64,000 nucleotides of DNA from Acetobacterium malicum subsp. dehalogenans DSM 11527 (GTDB lineage Bacteria > Bacillota > Clostridia > Eubacteriales > Eubacteriaceae). The notes beneath the pieces are model-generated. The model was given only the letters and a program-made list of their open reading frames with translations. It was not told the DNA's origin and did no database searches. Location: positions 62,001 through 126,000 of the forward strand of contig NZ_AXAC01000008.1 of the NCBI RefSeq assembly GCF_000472665.1, read 5' to 3'. The translations under genes and the position numbers were made by a program. Positions 8,092 to 19,200 of the stretch are shown piece by piece; position 1 is the stretch's first letter; the number at the start of each line of letters is the position of its first letter.

Positions 8092-10962
8092 TCAGTATTT
8101 ATCCATTTCCTGGTCATCCAGAACAATTTTGGGTTGCGGTGCCGGTGCACTGTCGACGATTTTCTTTTTTTCTGGAATCCCGCCATTGAAGCGATTCGCT
8201 TTATTCCCCGTGGACTTAAGTTGGAATGCTCCCACCATCTGCTTGAGCATTTCCGCCTGACCAGATAATTCTTCGCTGGCAGCAGCACTTTCTTCCGCCG
8301 TGGCTGAATTGGTTTGAACCACCGATGACACCTGTTCGATGCCCTGGGTGATCTGAGCAATCTCTGACGCCTGTTCGTTGGATGCCTGGGCAATATCTCC
8401 CACCAGCCCAGTGACCTTTTCAATTTCGCTGAGAATTTCTTTCAGGCTCTCCGCCGTTTCGTCGGCTATTTTTGTCCCCGTTTCCACCTTGTCGATGGAA
8501 CCTTCGATCAGACCGGTGGTTTCCTTGGCAGCATCAGCACTGCGGGCGGCCAGGCTACGTACTTCTTCGGCAACCACAGCAAAACCTTTGCCATGCTGAC
8601 CAGCCCGGGCGGCTTCTACCGCCGCATTAAGGGCCAGAATATTCGTCTGGAAAGCGATGTCGTCGATGACTTTGATGATACGGGAAATGTTTTTAGAGGA
8701 CTCGTTAATGTCCACCATCGCAGTAACCATTTTTGTCATTTGGGCGTTGCCAACCTCAGCATTGCTCCGAACTTCCTGGGCCCGTTGGTTGGCTTCATTG
8801 GCACGCATGGCATTTTTCTTGGTTTCCCCGGCAACTTCTTCAATTGAGGCGTTCAGTTCCTGAATGGCGCTGGCCTGTTCGGTGGTTCCTTGAGACAGTG
8901 CCTGTCCGCCGTCAGATATTTGGATCGCACCGGATTCAACCTGCCCCGCCGCTTCGTTAATTTCACCCATGGTCGTGCTGAGGGTGGTGGTAATATCATT
9001 CAAAGCTGTTTTAATAGCCTGGAAATCTCCCAGATACTCGGTAGTAATCTGTTGATCAAGATTTCCCTGCCCCATTTGTTCCAGGGTCTGGGTGATCTCA
9101 TCGACATAACGTTTCAGGAAGGCAACGGTATTATTCATCGCTTCTTTGATGACCGCGTAATCGCCATTATAATAACCAGTCATTCCGGTATTTAAATTTC
9201 CCTTTGCCAACTCATTGAGTGTCACAGAAGCTTCCTGGACTGGTGCGACCACGGCATCCAGGGTCGCGTTTACGCCATTGACAATTTTAGCAAAGTCGCC
9301 TTGATGTCGACTGGCATCAGCTCTTGTATCCAGTTGTCCTTCAATCCCAGCTTGTGCCAGCATATTGGCATCATTAATCAGATTCTCAACTGAATTTTGG
9401 ACCTCTTCCAGGCTGTTTCTGATTTCGTTGAATTGGGCACTGACTTCAGATGTGTATTCATCGGCTTCGCTGATCTCTAAATCAAAAGCTAAATTCCCTT
9501 CAGATAAACGAATCAGGTTATTGCCTAGTCGGGTCACTTCATTTTTGGTGTAATCACTGATGCGGATCATCGGTGTTAAATCGGAAACGACTTCCACAAA
9601 GCCGACATTCTCACCTTTGGAATCTTTGAGATAGGCCGTGTCCTGTTTATAGTTTCGACCAAACCAGTCGAAATAGCTGTCGGCCAGTCCCTGATCCACC
9701 AGTCTCCGGATCCCACAGCCTTCAGTCTGACAAATACTGGCTCCGGCGTTGTAGCAATCCATGCCACAGCCAGAAGCTCGATCGGTGATTACACCGTTGG
9801 CAATCATCATGTCTTCAAAAGCCTTGTTCATAAAGGTCCATTTCATATCATTGTCGGTAACGTGGATGGGGAATGGCACCGCATCAATAATTGCCTCATA
9901 CCAGACCATTTTGTCGACCACAGTATCCAGCGTAGCGTTAACCCCTTCAACGATTTCTTTGTAACCACCGCTGAATTTTTCGGCATCCCCCCGCGTATTC
10001 CATTGTCCCTGGACAGCAGCCAACGCCAACATCGTCGCTTCATCAATAAGCGACCGAATGGTTTCAATGGTCTGCTTAATTGCCGGTGCCAATTCATCCT
10101 GATCATCTCTTGGTTCGATGTCTGCACTGACATCACCGCTGGCCAGCTGATTCATCGTTCCGATAACAACGTTCTGAATGGCATCAGAGAAGGAGTCCAT
10201 GGCCACGGCCATTTCACCAATTTCATCCTTGCGTTTCATATTCAGTCGCATCGTAAAATGACCCATATTCATTTCTTTGCTCATCTGGGTTGCCTGCTGC
10301 AAAGGCTTGCTGATCAGGGAACGTAAGACCAGACCAAAGATAATGGCCACCGCAAATGAGATCAATGTGACAATTATCATTGTGTTCTTTGCGGTATTGG
10401 CGGTGGCACTATCGAGTTCTTCAAAGGTCTGTGCTTCTTCCAGCTTCATCGGCACCAGTTTGTTAATAGCATCCATTTCGACCATAGCGGCTTTTTCGTA
10501 GGCACCTTCATCCGCCAGCAGGGCCAGGGCTTCAGAGTCCTTATTTTCCAGAGCCAGAGCCTTCACCTTTTCAAATTCCTGAGCCAAAACTTTTCGGGAT
10601 GCCACAAATTCTTCAAACACTGCCTGCATTTCGGAATCAATCAAGGTCTCCTGAAAAGCCGCCGCCGCATCGTCAATTTCCTGGTTGCGCACGGCGACTT
10701 TATCAGCATTGGACTGGATTAAGGCCGGATCATTTTCAATAATCATATCTCTGACAATTACCCGCATCCGCTGATAGGAAGTGGAAATCTTGCCGACCTC
10801 AGCAATTGGCAGGGTCATTTTTTCGTAAAGGATGACATTAGAGTCTTCCAGTTTTTGGACATTGACATATCCCACAGCCCCTACCACCCCGGTAATCAAG
10901 GCGACAATAACGAAGCTAACCAGTAGCTTCGCTCCAATTTTCATGTTATACATCCATTGCAT
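8092..10962 (-). CDS. Methyl-accepting chemotaxis protein 1 (4HB sensor, HAMP array, Cys-PAS)
   Basis: 956 aa; the start ATG follows AGAAGGAG. TM1 is ~10-31, the periplasmic four-helix-bundle-like sensor is 32-190, TM2 is ~195-215, then HAMP. Tandem HAMP-like modules flank a PAS domain (~353-464) whose loop carries C399, C403, C411 and C416. The signalling hairpin tip ([18 protein letters not shown]) is near 771-788. The tail after a Pro-rich linker ends DDQEMDKY. It should transmit an extracellular signal, possibly gated by an intracellular redox or metal input through the Cys-PAS, to CheA/CheW at the inner membrane. Close paralogues are the receptors at 16253 and 19728, whose PAS and signalling segments are nearly identical. 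A structured leader and promoter lie upstream. Confidence 0.93.
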   Translation of the reverse strand: MQWMYNMKIGAKLLVSFVIVALITGVVGAVGYVNVQKLEDSNVILYEKMTLPIAEVGKISTSYQRMRVIVRDMIIENDPALIQSNADKVAVRNQEIDDAAAAFQETLIDSEMQAVFEEFVASRKVLAQEFEKVKALALENKDSEALALLADEGAYEKAAMVEMDAINKLVPMKLEEAQTFEELDSATANTAKNTMIIVTLISFAVAIIFGLVLRSLISKPLQQATQMSKEMNMGHFTMRLNMKRKDEIGEMAVAMDSFSDAIQNVVIGTMNQLASGDVSADIEPRDDQDELAPAIKQTIETIRSLIDEATMLALAAVQGQWNTRGDAEKFSGGYKEIVEGVNATLDTVVDKMVWYEAIIDAVPFPIHVTDNDMKWTFMNKAFEDMMIANGVITDRASGCGMDCYNAGASICQTEGCGIRRLVDQGLADSYFDWFGRNYKQDTAYLKDSKGENVGFVEVVSDLTPMIRISDYTKNEVTRLGNNLIRLSEGNLAFDLEISEADEYTSEVSAQFNEIRNSLEEVQNSVENLINDANMLAQAGIEGQLDTRADASRHQGDFAKIVNGVNATLDAVVAPVQEASVTLNELAKGNLNTGMTGYYNGDYAVIKEAMNNTVAFLKRYVDEITQTLEQMGQGNLDQQITTEYLGDFQAIKTALNDITTTLSTTMGEINEAAGQVESGAIQISDGGQALSQGTTEQASAIQELNASIEEVAGETKKNAMRANEANQRAQEVRSNAEVGNAQMTKMVTAMVDINESSKNISRIIKVIDDIAFQTNILALNAAVEAARAGQHGKGFAVVAEEVRSLAARSADAAKETTGLIEGSIDKVETGTKIADETAESLKEILSEIEKVTGLVGDIAQASNEQASEIAQITQGIEQVSSVVQTNSATAEESAAASEELSGQAEMLKQMVGAFQLKSTGNKANRFNGGIPEKKKIVDSAPAPQPKIVLDDQEMDKY

Positions 10963-11022
10963 ATTTTACTCCTTCTGCTTCTTAATATAAATATCCGATG
11001 TTACATTGCAACAAATATAGCG

Positions 11023-11049
11023 TTTTCGGCAATTTTTATCTATATTTTG
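11023..11049 (-). promoter_or_regulatory. Possible sigma-D (flagellar) promoter for chemoreceptor 1
   Basis: CAAA at 11049-11046, 15 bp, then GCCGAAAA at 11030-11023 on the minus strand. The Firmicute sigma-D consensus is TAAA-N15-GCCGATAT; this has three mismatches. It sits just after a terminator hairpin and 60 bp before the start codon. Confidence 0.35.
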
Positions 11050-11053
11050 GCAT

Positions 11054-11100
11054 AAAAAAAGAACGATATAAGCCAATTGTACTGACTCACGATTCGTTCT
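11054..11100 (-). terminator. Intrinsic terminator between pdxA and chemoreceptor 1
   Basis: On the minus strand AGAACGA pairs with TCGTTCT, with an inner GAGTCA/TGGCTT stem, and a run of seven T follows. Upstream sequence TTCGTT can alternatively pair with the AACGAA of the left arm. The hairpin lies between a consensus promoter (11195-11167) and the receptor gene. Confidence 0.7.
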
Positions 11101-11166
11101 CTTTGTTAAACGAACCAAACTTAACTTGATCTCGTTTTTTGTTAATCATCAAGCAACAACTCGTAA

Positions 11167-11195
11167 ATTATACTATTCAGTAAAACAGAAGTCAA
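11167..11195 (-). promoter_or_regulatory. Sigma-A promoter upstream of a short structured transcript
   Basis: TTGACT (11195-11190), 17-bp spacer, TATAAT (11172-11167). Predicted start near 11160. The RNA would reach the terminator ending at ~11054 after only about 105 nt, so it is either a leader or an independent small RNA. Confidence 0.7.
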
Positions 11196-11251
11196 TTATT
11201 AATTTCTCATCCGACTATAATCCTCAAAACTCTTGTTGCGAGCCAGAATTA

Positions 11252-12253
11252 TCAATCCTGTTTGAAAAACGGGGCATACTCTGCCCCCAATCGAATGGCT
11301 TCAATCAAACTGACCGGACTGGCGATACCCTGCCCGGCAATATCCAGAGCCGTCCCATGATCCACCGAGGTTCGGAGGATCGGCATACCAATGGTAATGG
11401 ATATGGTCTTCTCAAAATCTACCATTTTAGTAGCGATATGACCCTGATCATGATAGAGCGATAAAACCGCATCATACTTACCTTTTAAAGCAAAATAAAA
11501 AACACTGTCAGCGCCAATCGGTCCCTCAACATTGATACCGCGCTCGCGGGCCGCTGCTACGGCTGGCATCACAACATCCACCTCTTCCCGACCAAAAAGG
11601 CCATGCTCACCACTGTGGGGATTAAGACCGGCAATGGCCATATGAGGATTTTTCACGCCCAGAATTTTCAGTGCCGATACACTCTGGTCAATAAAGGCTA
11701 ACAGCTTATCCTCTGTGACCAATTCGCAGGCCTGACGTAGCGAAACATGACGGCTCAAAAAAAACACCCTGAGATCATGAACCTGAAACATCGTCAGGGG
11801 ATTTTTGGTTTGGGTTAACGCTCCAACAATTTCGGTATGTCCGATAAAGGGTACCTTGGCAGCTTTTAGAGATTCCTTGTTAATGGCCGTAGTCGTCAGC
11901 ACATCGGCTTTCTTTGCCAGACAGAGCCGGGTCGCTACTTCAATATATTCATAGGCGGCTTTTCCGGTCATGGCCTGTACCGCTCCCATTTTCAGTTTAT
12001 TTATTTCAATATTATCCAGATCAATCAGATTAAGAACCCCGGGCACGAAGTTACCGGCCTGGGGTTCATCGATACAATTGATGGTCATCCTCACATTTGA
12101 AAACTTGATGGCTTCTTGCAACACCTTTTTGTTCCCCACCACCACCAGTCGGGCCATTTTATGAACGGTATCGTCTGCCAGGGCTTTCACTGTTATTTCA
12201 GGGCCGATGCCGGCGGCATCGCCGATCGGAATTACCAGTATTGGTTTTTTCAT
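11252..12253 (-). CDS. pdxA: PdxA-family 4-hydroxythreonine-4-phosphate (or D-threonate/erythronate 4-phosphate) dehydrogenase
   Basis: 333 aa, the usual family length; the ATG follows AAGGAG by 6 bp. Visible signatures: [10 protein letters not shown] near the N-terminus (canonical GDPAGIGPE with P to A), GHTE, YHDQGH with metal-ligand histidines, and [14 protein letters not shown]. The family oxidises a 4-phosphorylated hydroxy acid with NAD(P) and decarboxylates it. True PdxA serves pyridoxal phosphate synthesis, while PdxA2 enzymes degrade D-threonate or D-erythronate. No pdxJ or DUF1537 kinase is nearby to decide between them. It lies 92 bp downstream of the EAL gene on the same strand without an obvious terminator, so cotranscription with a signalling operon is possible. 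Confidence 0.9.
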   Translation of the reverse strand: MKKPILVIPIGDAAGIGPEITVKALADDTVHKMARLVVVGNKKVLQEAIKFSNVRMTINCIDEPQAGNFVPGVLNLIDLDNIEINKLKMGAVQAMTGKAAYEYIEVATRLCLAKKADVLTTTAINKESLKAAKVPFIGHTEIVGALTQTKNPLTMFQVHDLRVFFLSRHVSLRQACELVTEDKLLAFIDQSVSALKILGVKNPHMAIAGLNPHSGEHGLFGREEVDVVMPAVAAARERGINVEGPIGADSVFYFALKGKYDAVLSLYHDQGHIATKMVDFEKTISITIGMPILRTSVDHGTALDIAGQGIASPVSLIEAIRLGAEYAPFFKQD

Positions 12254-12345
12254 AGTATTCTCCTTGTCGCCTGTCTGTATAATAATTCTGTTTTTTTAAC
12301 GTTTATCTGATTTTTTCATAACCTATCAATGTCGGTGTTCTCTGC

Positions 12346-14694
12346 TTAATCCTTATTCAACTCGTTTAGCAATTTTTCCAGCTGGGATTCACCGATAGGA
12401 CGGCTGAAATAATAACCCTGAACATGATCGCATTGATAGGTTTTTAAACAATCCAGTTGTTCCAATTCTTCAACCCCTTCCACAATCACATCCATATGAA
12501 GGGTATGGGCCATCATAATAATGGATTCCATTAAATTTTCATTGGATTTCTTAGTCAACAGATCCCGGGTAAAGGCCTGATCGATTTTCAAGGTGTCAAT
12601 CGGCAGGTTTTTTAAATATGCCAGGGACGAATAACCAGTGCCAAAATCATCCAGCGACATGCGGATACCAATCTGCTTCAGGCGATCAAAAATTTTTATG
12701 GCCTCTTCAAAGGAATGGATGAATAGATTTTCAGTAATTTCCAGCTCCAGCAACTCCGGTTCCAGTCCACATCGCTTGAGGGTATCTTCCACCATTTCCG
12801 GAAAATGCTCATGGCTCAGTTGGACCGGAGAGACATTGACCGAAATCATAATATCAGTACCCATTTTATGGTTGATTGTGATGATTTGCCGGCAGGCGGT
12901 TTCCAATACCCAGGCACCAATCGGAACAATCAGTCCGGTGGATTCAGCAATGTGGATAAAGTCCAGCGGGGATACCATCCCCAGTTGCGGATGATCCCAG
13001 CGGATCAACGCTTCAAAACCACGAATTTTTTTATTTTTAACATCGATTTGCGGTTGATAGTGTAGAAAAAACTCATTGTTATCAAGAGCAGACCGTAGTG
13101 AGTTCTCCAGCATCATATTCCTCAACAGGTTCTGCTTCATGGTGTTTTCAAAAAAAGCGTACTGGGCTCTTCCCCGCTGTTTTGCCATATCTGCCGCCGT
13201 ATTGGCATATTGCAGTAGTTCTTCCACATCCCGGGCATCATCGGGATAGAGTGCAATACCCACATGAAAACGCAGGTAAACATTATTTTCATTAAAGGTC
13301 ATGGCCCGGTTGAAAACCGATCTCAGCCTTTCAATCTCAGCCACAGCATTCTCGGGGTTTTCGAGATCTGTCAGAACCCGGATAAAATTAGAGCCATTAA
13401 TCCGTGCCACAAAGCCATGAGAACATTTAAGCGCCAGTAACCGGGTACCCATCATCTCCAGAATCTTATCCCCAAAAGATGGTCCAAAAGTATCATTGAT
13501 CCGCTTAAAGTTATGAATATCAAAACAGATTACGGCAATTTTTTCACGGTTGTCGAGGATCAATTGATTCAATGACTCCGCTAAATAGGCCGCATTGGGC
13601 AATCTGGTCTGGGAGTCGTAATAGGCCAACACTTTTAGGGCCTCATCCCGTTCTTTGACACTGGCCACCATCCCATTAAAATTCTCGGTGAGCCGATTGA
13701 ATTCATCAAAGCGATTGTCAGTATTAATTGGATGGTAATCCCCGGCCGCAATTTCTTTTGTCTGCTGGTTCAGTTCTCCAAAAGAATGGTTGATATCTTT
13801 AAAAACCAGCCGGGCAATAATCCGGGAAAATAAGACCAGCAAACAGGTGAACAACAACATAATCCCTAAAAAAGGCCTTAATGCGGCATAAATCGAATCA
13901 TAGGATTCATAAACAAAGACATGCCAGTCGGCATTGTCGACATCAGCATGACTAACCATCGCCGTTTTGCCTTCATAAGTGAACGTATGAATCTGATCTT
14001 CGATTTCTACTTCTGGATGGATTGATTGATAATTAGCTTCAATTTCCCGCTGATAGACCTTATTAATATCCTTATTGGAAATAAAAACACCATTGCCATC
14101 GGTGATAGCTACTGTTACCGCATCCCCAAAGGTCTTAATATGATTTAGCGAAAGCATACTGATTTCTTCCAGATTCAAATAAGCCACCAATACCCCCTCC
14201 GCCTGGGGAATAGCAATAGTGATCGTCGGTTGGCCCGTTTGCTGGGATATAAAGGAAGACGACACAAAGGGGCGCCGGGTGGCTCTTACCTCTGCAAAAA
14301 ATGGCTGACTGGAACGGTTTGCACCCAGAATATTAGCATTTTGAGGCGCGTTGACTTTTACCATTCCATCCGCGTCAAGAATTTCGAAGCCCTCAATCGA
14401 GTCAGAATTTTCAAGTATCGCATTCATATAACTCTCGATGGCTACACCATCCGTTAACGTGCCATCTTCCAATAAATGATTTATCTGATAGAGCACCTGA
14501 AATGACTCATCAATAAAATCTGCCATCCGTTGGGCGATGGTTGCTGCAATCATGGTATTTTTTTCCTGCATATCTTTGACCAGATAATTATAGATCAATG
14601 GCGTAACTAAAAGACCCACAAGAATCAGCGGGATGATAATGGAAAGCATATTATTGATCAAAATGAAATCTCGCAGCTTTTTAATTCGCCTCAT
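12346..14694 (-). CDS. dCache-HAMP-degenerate GGDEF-EAL phosphodiesterase
   Basis: 782 aa. TM1 is ~14-36, an extracytoplasmic Cache-like sensor ~40-268, TM2 ~272-292, HAMP ~295-350, a GGDEF-like domain ~355-515 and EAL ~530-775. The GGDEF motif is replaced by NGSNF (residues 433-437), so cyclase activity is not expected. The EAL domain is canonical (FEALIRW, NVS, ELEITEN, LDDFGTGYSSL, KIDQ, VEGVE, QGYYF), so it should hydrolyse c-di-GMP. It begins 3 bp after the stop of a periplasmic binding lipoprotein gene, which suggests that the bound lipoprotein could present its ligand state to the Cache domain. The Cache domain lacks the RxWY amino-acid motif seen in chemoreceptor 2. Confidence 0.92.
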   Translation of the reverse strand: MRRIKKLRDFILINNMLSIIIPLILVGLLVTPLIYNYLVKDMQEKNTMIAATIAQRMADFIDESFQVLYQINHLLEDGTLTDGVAIESYMNAILENSDSIEGFEILDADGMVKVNAPQNANILGANRSSQPFFAEVRATRRPFVSSSFISQQTGQPTITIAIPQAEGVLVAYLNLEEISMLSLNHIKTFGDAVTVAITDGNGVFISNKDINKVYQREIEANYQSIHPEVEIEDQIHTFTYEGKTAMVSHADVDNADWHVFVYESYDSIYAALRPFLGIMLLFTCLLVLFSRIIARLVFKDINHSFGELNQQTKEIAAGDYHPINTDNRFDEFNRLTENFNGMVASVKERDEALKVLAYYDSQTRLPNAAYLAESLNQLILDNREKIAVICFDIHNFKRINDTFGPSFGDKILEMMGTRLLALKCSHGFVARINGSNFIRVLTDLENPENAVAEIERLRSVFNRAMTFNENNVYLRFHVGIALYPDDARDVEELLQYANTAADMAKQRGRAQYAFFENTMKQNLLRNMMLENSLRSALDNNEFFLHYQPQIDVKNKKIRGFEALIRWDHPQLGMVSPLDFIHIAESTGLIVPIGAWVLETACRQIITINHKMGTDIMISVNVSPVQLSHEHFPEMVEDTLKRCGLEPELLELEITENLFIHSFEEAIKIFDRLKQIGIRMSLDDFGTGYSSLAYLKNLPIDTLKIDQAFTRDLLTKKSNENLMESIIMMAHTLHMDVIVEGVEELEQLDCLKTYQCDHVQGYYFSRPIGESQLEKLLNELNKD

Positions 14695-14697
14695 TTT

Positions 14698-15822
14698 CTA
14701 TTCCGCCTTTTTAAATTGGCCATCCTTCACAACGTATTCATAAATGGTGCGGCTGGCATCGCCGTACCCGTCAATGATGATGTCACTCTGAAGTCCCTGA
14801 TAGGTGCTCTTTTTAATGATTGTGTTTTTGATTGTTTCAGGATCATTGCTGTTGGCTTCCGCCATGGCATCAAATAAAATCATGGCGGCTTCATATGTAT
14901 ATACCGCGGCAAAGGTGGGCTCGGCACCGTATTTACTCAGATACTTCTCTCGAAATGCGGTATAAGTGGGGATCCGTGAATCCAAATCGATCAGGCTCGT
15001 AATCGTGACACCTTCAACCGCTCCCCCACCCTGCAAGAGCAGGTCATTATTCATTGACCATGCAGCCAGATAAACCGGCGTCTGATTTTTTAGTTTGTAA
15101 AATTGCTGGCAAAACATGGCCGCATCAAATGATGAGGCTAAAATTACGATACTGTCTGGATTTGTATTTGAAACCCGTTGGGTAATATCCAGGTAGTTTG
15201 GGTTTGATCCGGATAAAAAAGCTTCTTCGTAAATAATTTGCCCGCCAAGCGGGACTATTTCTCGGGCAATACCATCTTTTACAGTACCCGTATAAGCCAG
15301 GTTCTGAGATTCATAAATCACAGCCACCTTTTTTTCGCCGCCATTTTTGACCATACTCGCTTTAATGACCGCCGCCTGATCACTGTTCGGCGAAACGACC
15401 CCGATTAAATGATCGTCCTGATTAAACAGGGTGGTGGCACTCATGGTCGGGTTAATCATTAACATGTCTTTACTGTTGACAAAGGGGATGCTCAAGGCCG
15501 CCATATTACTGGTCATATGACCGATGATAAATGACACCCCGTCTTCGTAGAGCTCCTGATCAACAGCCAGTCCGGTTTCTGGATCATTTTGGTCATCTTT
15601 AACAACCACTTCTACCGTTCTGCCATTAATACCGCCCGCATCATTGATTTCTTCCACTGCCATCATCAGCCCATTACGACCATTAACGCCCAACTCCGAG
15701 GTACTTCCGGTGAGACTGGCAACAAAACCAATGGTGACCGGTTTCTGCTGAATACAGGCAGTGAGAGTCAAGATTATTCCAATTAATAAAATCAGTCCTG
15801 AAAGAAATTTCTTCAGCTTAAT
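14698..15822 (-). CDS. Leu/Ile/Val-type substrate-binding lipoprotein with a non-AUG start
   Basis: Periplasmic-binding fold (Peripla_BP_6), about 374 aa. Mature-region signatures include TIGFVASLTGSTSELG, GGINGRTVEVVVKDDQ and PDSIVILAS. No ATG gives a signal peptide; the nearest usable codon (TTG at 15771) begins inside the lipobox. Reading upstream in frame from the lipobox LTAC gives KLKKFLSGLILLIGIILT, a perfect lipoprotein signal. AAAGGAGG lies 8 bp before an ATT codon at 15822 and 14 bp before a CTG at 15816, so initiation at AUU (or CUG) is inferred. There is no permease or ATPase partner nearby; the next gene, 3 bp away, is a membrane c-di-GMP phosphodiesterase. A sensory rather than transport role is likely. 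Confidence 0.82.
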   Translation of the reverse strand: MKLKKFLSGLILLIGIILTLTACIQQKPVTIGFVASLTGSTSELGVNGRNGLMMAVEEINDAGGINGRTVEVVVKDDQNDPETGLAVDQELYEDGVSFIIGHMTSNMAALSIPFVNSKDMLMINPTMSATTLFNQDDHLIGVVSPNSDQAAVIKASMVKNGGEKKVAVIYESQNLAYTGTVKDGIAREIVPLGGQIIYEEAFLSGSNPNYLDITQRVSNTNPDSIVILASSFDAAMFCQQFYKLKNQTPVYLAAWSMNNDLLLQGGGAVEGVTITSLIDLDSRIPTYTAFREKYLSKYGAEPTFAAVYTYEAAMILFDAMAEANSNDPETIKNTIIKKSTYQGLQSDIIIDGYGDASRTIYEYVVKDGQFKKAE

Positions 15823-16252
15823 GACTAACGCCTCCTTTCCAGGGAATAGTATTTGAGTATATGAAGATCCTGATCATCGATTTGAAAATGATTTATATCA
15901 GTATACCCCAAATTTGATATGATTATTCATTGATCATTTATCGGAGTCTCTCTTTAAAATCCATCTTAGTCTGTTTTAAAAAGAAACACAACCGATAAAA
16001 GATCATTCTCACAAATTTTACATTTAATGCTGTAATACCATATCGCATATTAAATTTTCAGATAATCCTTTTTTATTCTAGAGTATCTATGTTAACTGTT
16101 TATTTTTATAATTGCGGGGTAAAAAATGCGTGTATAAGGCATAATAAATCGCTTGCTCCCATTCCCATTTTCAGCTACACTCATGCTACTCAATCCCGAT
16201 CTAAATCGACATCAAATTCATCATAAACATGATGAGCCAAAGGAGAAATGAA
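15823..16252. other. Divergent intergenic region before chemoreceptor 2
   Basis: 430 AT-rich bases between the leftward binding-protein operon and the rightward receptor. AAAGGAGG for the lipoprotein is at 15831-15838 on the minus strand and AGGAGA for the receptor at 16241-16246. Several TATACT/TATAAT-like hexamers occur, but none has a well-placed -35 box. I found no sigma-D match as good as that upstream of chemoreceptor 3. Confidence 0.4.
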
Positions 16253-19200
16253 ATGAACAAGAAAAAAGGTCTACTCGTCAAAATGCTGTTGTCCATCGGA
16301 TTGCCAGTTGCCATTATTTTTGCTGTCGTAGCAGGCATATCCCTTTATGTTGTGAACCAGGCCATCACCAGAATTACCATCGATGAACTATCAGCCCGGT
16401 CCCAGGCAGTTTCCAATGAAATAGACAGCTATTTTAGCAAATATCTGGAAGTAGCCAATCAACTGTCTGCCAACCCTGAAATTCAAAGTTTATTTAATCA
16501 GGTCGCCCCGGGAACGGGGATCACCACCACGGCTAATTTCCCGGAAATCAAGCAGACCCTGGATAATGTGGTCGCCACTGATCCGGAAAATATTCGGGTC
16601 GCCTGGATCGCCGACGTCGATTCCAGTCAGTTTACTCAATCTGATGGATCATCATCTGATGGAACCTATGATATCAATGCCCGCCCCTGGTACCAGGAAT
16701 TGGTGGCAAAAAAAGAAGTGTTTATTTCCGAACCTTATTTAGACGTCGTTACCAATCAAATTATTGTCAGCGTGGTCGCCCCAGTATTTAAACCCGGTAC
16801 TAAGGACTTAATTGGGGCAACCTGTGTGGATGTTTCCATTGATCGTATCAAAGAAATCATCGCTGAAAATAAAATTGGGGAAACCGGATTTTTCGTTGTC
16901 TCAACCAATAGTGGTGTCGTCTTTGATCATCCCAATCCGGACTTTAATAACGGTCCCCTGAGCGATACCGATCTCTCTGAAAACATTATCGCTGCCCTGA
17001 CCGATAAAACCGCCGGCCCGATTTCATATTCATCTGGTGCCATCGAAAGCCAGGGCTATGTCACCGAGATCGGTGATACTGGCTGGGTACTGGCCACCGG
17101 ACTGCCGATGGCAGAATTCAACCAATCGTTTGCCACCATTCAGACGATGATGCTGGTCATCTTTGGCCTGGGTCTTTTGGTCATCGTCGGGCTCATCGTT
17201 ATTTCCACCCGTAGCTTTATCCGGCCGATTACCAGACTGGCTGAAGCTGCCGATCATCTTGCTCTGGGTGCGGTTGACATTGACTACACCATGGCCAATG
17301 ATGCCAAAGCCGATGAAATTGGCGAACTGACTAAATCCTTTGTCAACATGGCTGAAAATATCCGGGATCAGGCTGAAGCCGCCCAAAACATTGCTCAGGG
17401 TGATTTATCAATTGATATCCAGCCGAGATCAGAAGACGATGTGCTGGGTAATAGTATGGTTTCGATTAAAAATGCCATCGGTAGTCTGGTTGCCGATACC
17501 ATCATGCTTTCCGATTCAGCTATTCGCGGGGATTTCACCAAGCGGGCAGAAGTCAGTAAACATGCTGGTGAGTATGCTAAGGTTATTTCCGGCGTTAATC
17601 AAACTCTGGACACCGTCGTCGACAATATGTTCTGGTATGAAGCGATTATTGATGGCATCCCCTTCCCGGTTCACGTCACCGATATGAATATGAAATGGAC
17701 CTTTATGAATCGTTCCTTTGAAGATCTGATGATCAAAAATGGTGTCATCACCGATCGAGTTTCCGCCTGCGGTATGGATTGCTATAATGCTGGTGCTAAT
17801 ATTTGTCAGACCGAAGGCTGCGGCATCCGCCGACTGGTGGATCAGGGTCTGGCTGACTCCTATTTTGAATGGGTGGGACGAAACAACAAGCAGGATACTG
17901 CTTACCTAAAAAATAAAAAAGGTGAAAACATTGGCTTTGTCGAAATCGTCACCGATCTAACCCCAATTATCCGAGTCAGTGATTATACTCATGCCGAAGT
18001 TTCCCGGCTGGGCGATAACCTGATCCGTTTGGCCGAAGGGAATCTGGACTTTGACATGAACATCAGCGAAGCAGATGAATACACCAGTGAGATCAGCGTC
18101 CAGTTTAACGAAATCAGTCACAGCTTAACTGCCGTTAAAACGTCCATCGGCGATATGATCGAAGGTGCTTCGATGATCTCCAATGCAGTAATTGATGGCA
18201 ATCTTCAAACCCGGGCCGATGCCAGTAAATTTAAAGGTGCCTGGCACGAACTTGTCGGCGGGATGAATGCCATTCTTGACGAAATCAATAAACCATTAGG
18301 AGAAGTTTTGGTGGTAATGGACGCCATCTCAAACGGTAATCTCCATGAACGTATCACCGGTAACTACAGCGGAGATGTGGATGCTCTTAAACAAACTGTT
18401 AACACCACCGCCAGTCGTCTGGAAGCCGTTGTCAGTGAAATTACTGAAAAAATTGAACAACTATCAAAAGGCAATCTTAATATCGAAAACGCCCGGGAAT
18501 TCCGGGGCGACTGGATTACCATTTCTAATGCCATCAATGTCATCATTCAATCGTTGAACGATGTTATGGGTGATATTAATGTGGCCGCCGAACAAGTTGC
18601 CTCTGGCTCCGGGCAGGTCTCTGCAGGAAGTCAGTCACTGGCTCAGGGTTCCACCGAACAGGCCAGTTCCGTTCAGGAATTAACCGCCTCGATTGCTGAA
18701 ATTGCCGACCAGACCAAAAACAATGCCGTCGACGCCAATAAAGCCAGAGAATTAGCCGACACCGTCAAAGATCATGCTGCCAAAGGCAATGCCCAGATGT
18801 CGCAAATGCAGAATTCCATGGTGGCCATCAACCAGTCTTCCGAAGATATTTCGAAAATTATTAAGGTAATTGATGACATTGCCTTCCAAACGAATATTCT
18901 AGCCCTTAATGCTGCAGTGGAAGCAGCCCGGGCCGGTCAACATGGCAAAGGGTTTGCCGTCGTTGCTGAAGAAGTTCGCAGCCTGGCGGCACGAAGTGCT
19001 GATGCCGCTAAGGAAACTACCACCTTGATTGAGGGTTCTATTGATAAGGTTCAGGAAGGAACCAAAATCGCCGATGATACCGCTGTCGCTTTAGATGACA
19101 TTGTCGCCGGCATCGAAAAGGTCACTACCCTAATTGGGAATATTGCCGTTGCCTCCAATGAGCAGGCATCGGGCATTGCCCAAATTGATACCGGGGTGGA

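Noticed and set aside
7983-8423. 146-aa minus-strand frame at the end of chemoreceptor 1
   Set aside because: Shadow frame of the conserved receptor C-terminus; Arg/Ser-rich and crossing the terminator.
15946-16000. CCGATAA motifs near chemoreceptor 2 as sigma-D -10 boxes
   Set aside because: The nearest TAAA is 5 to 8 bp too close on either strand.
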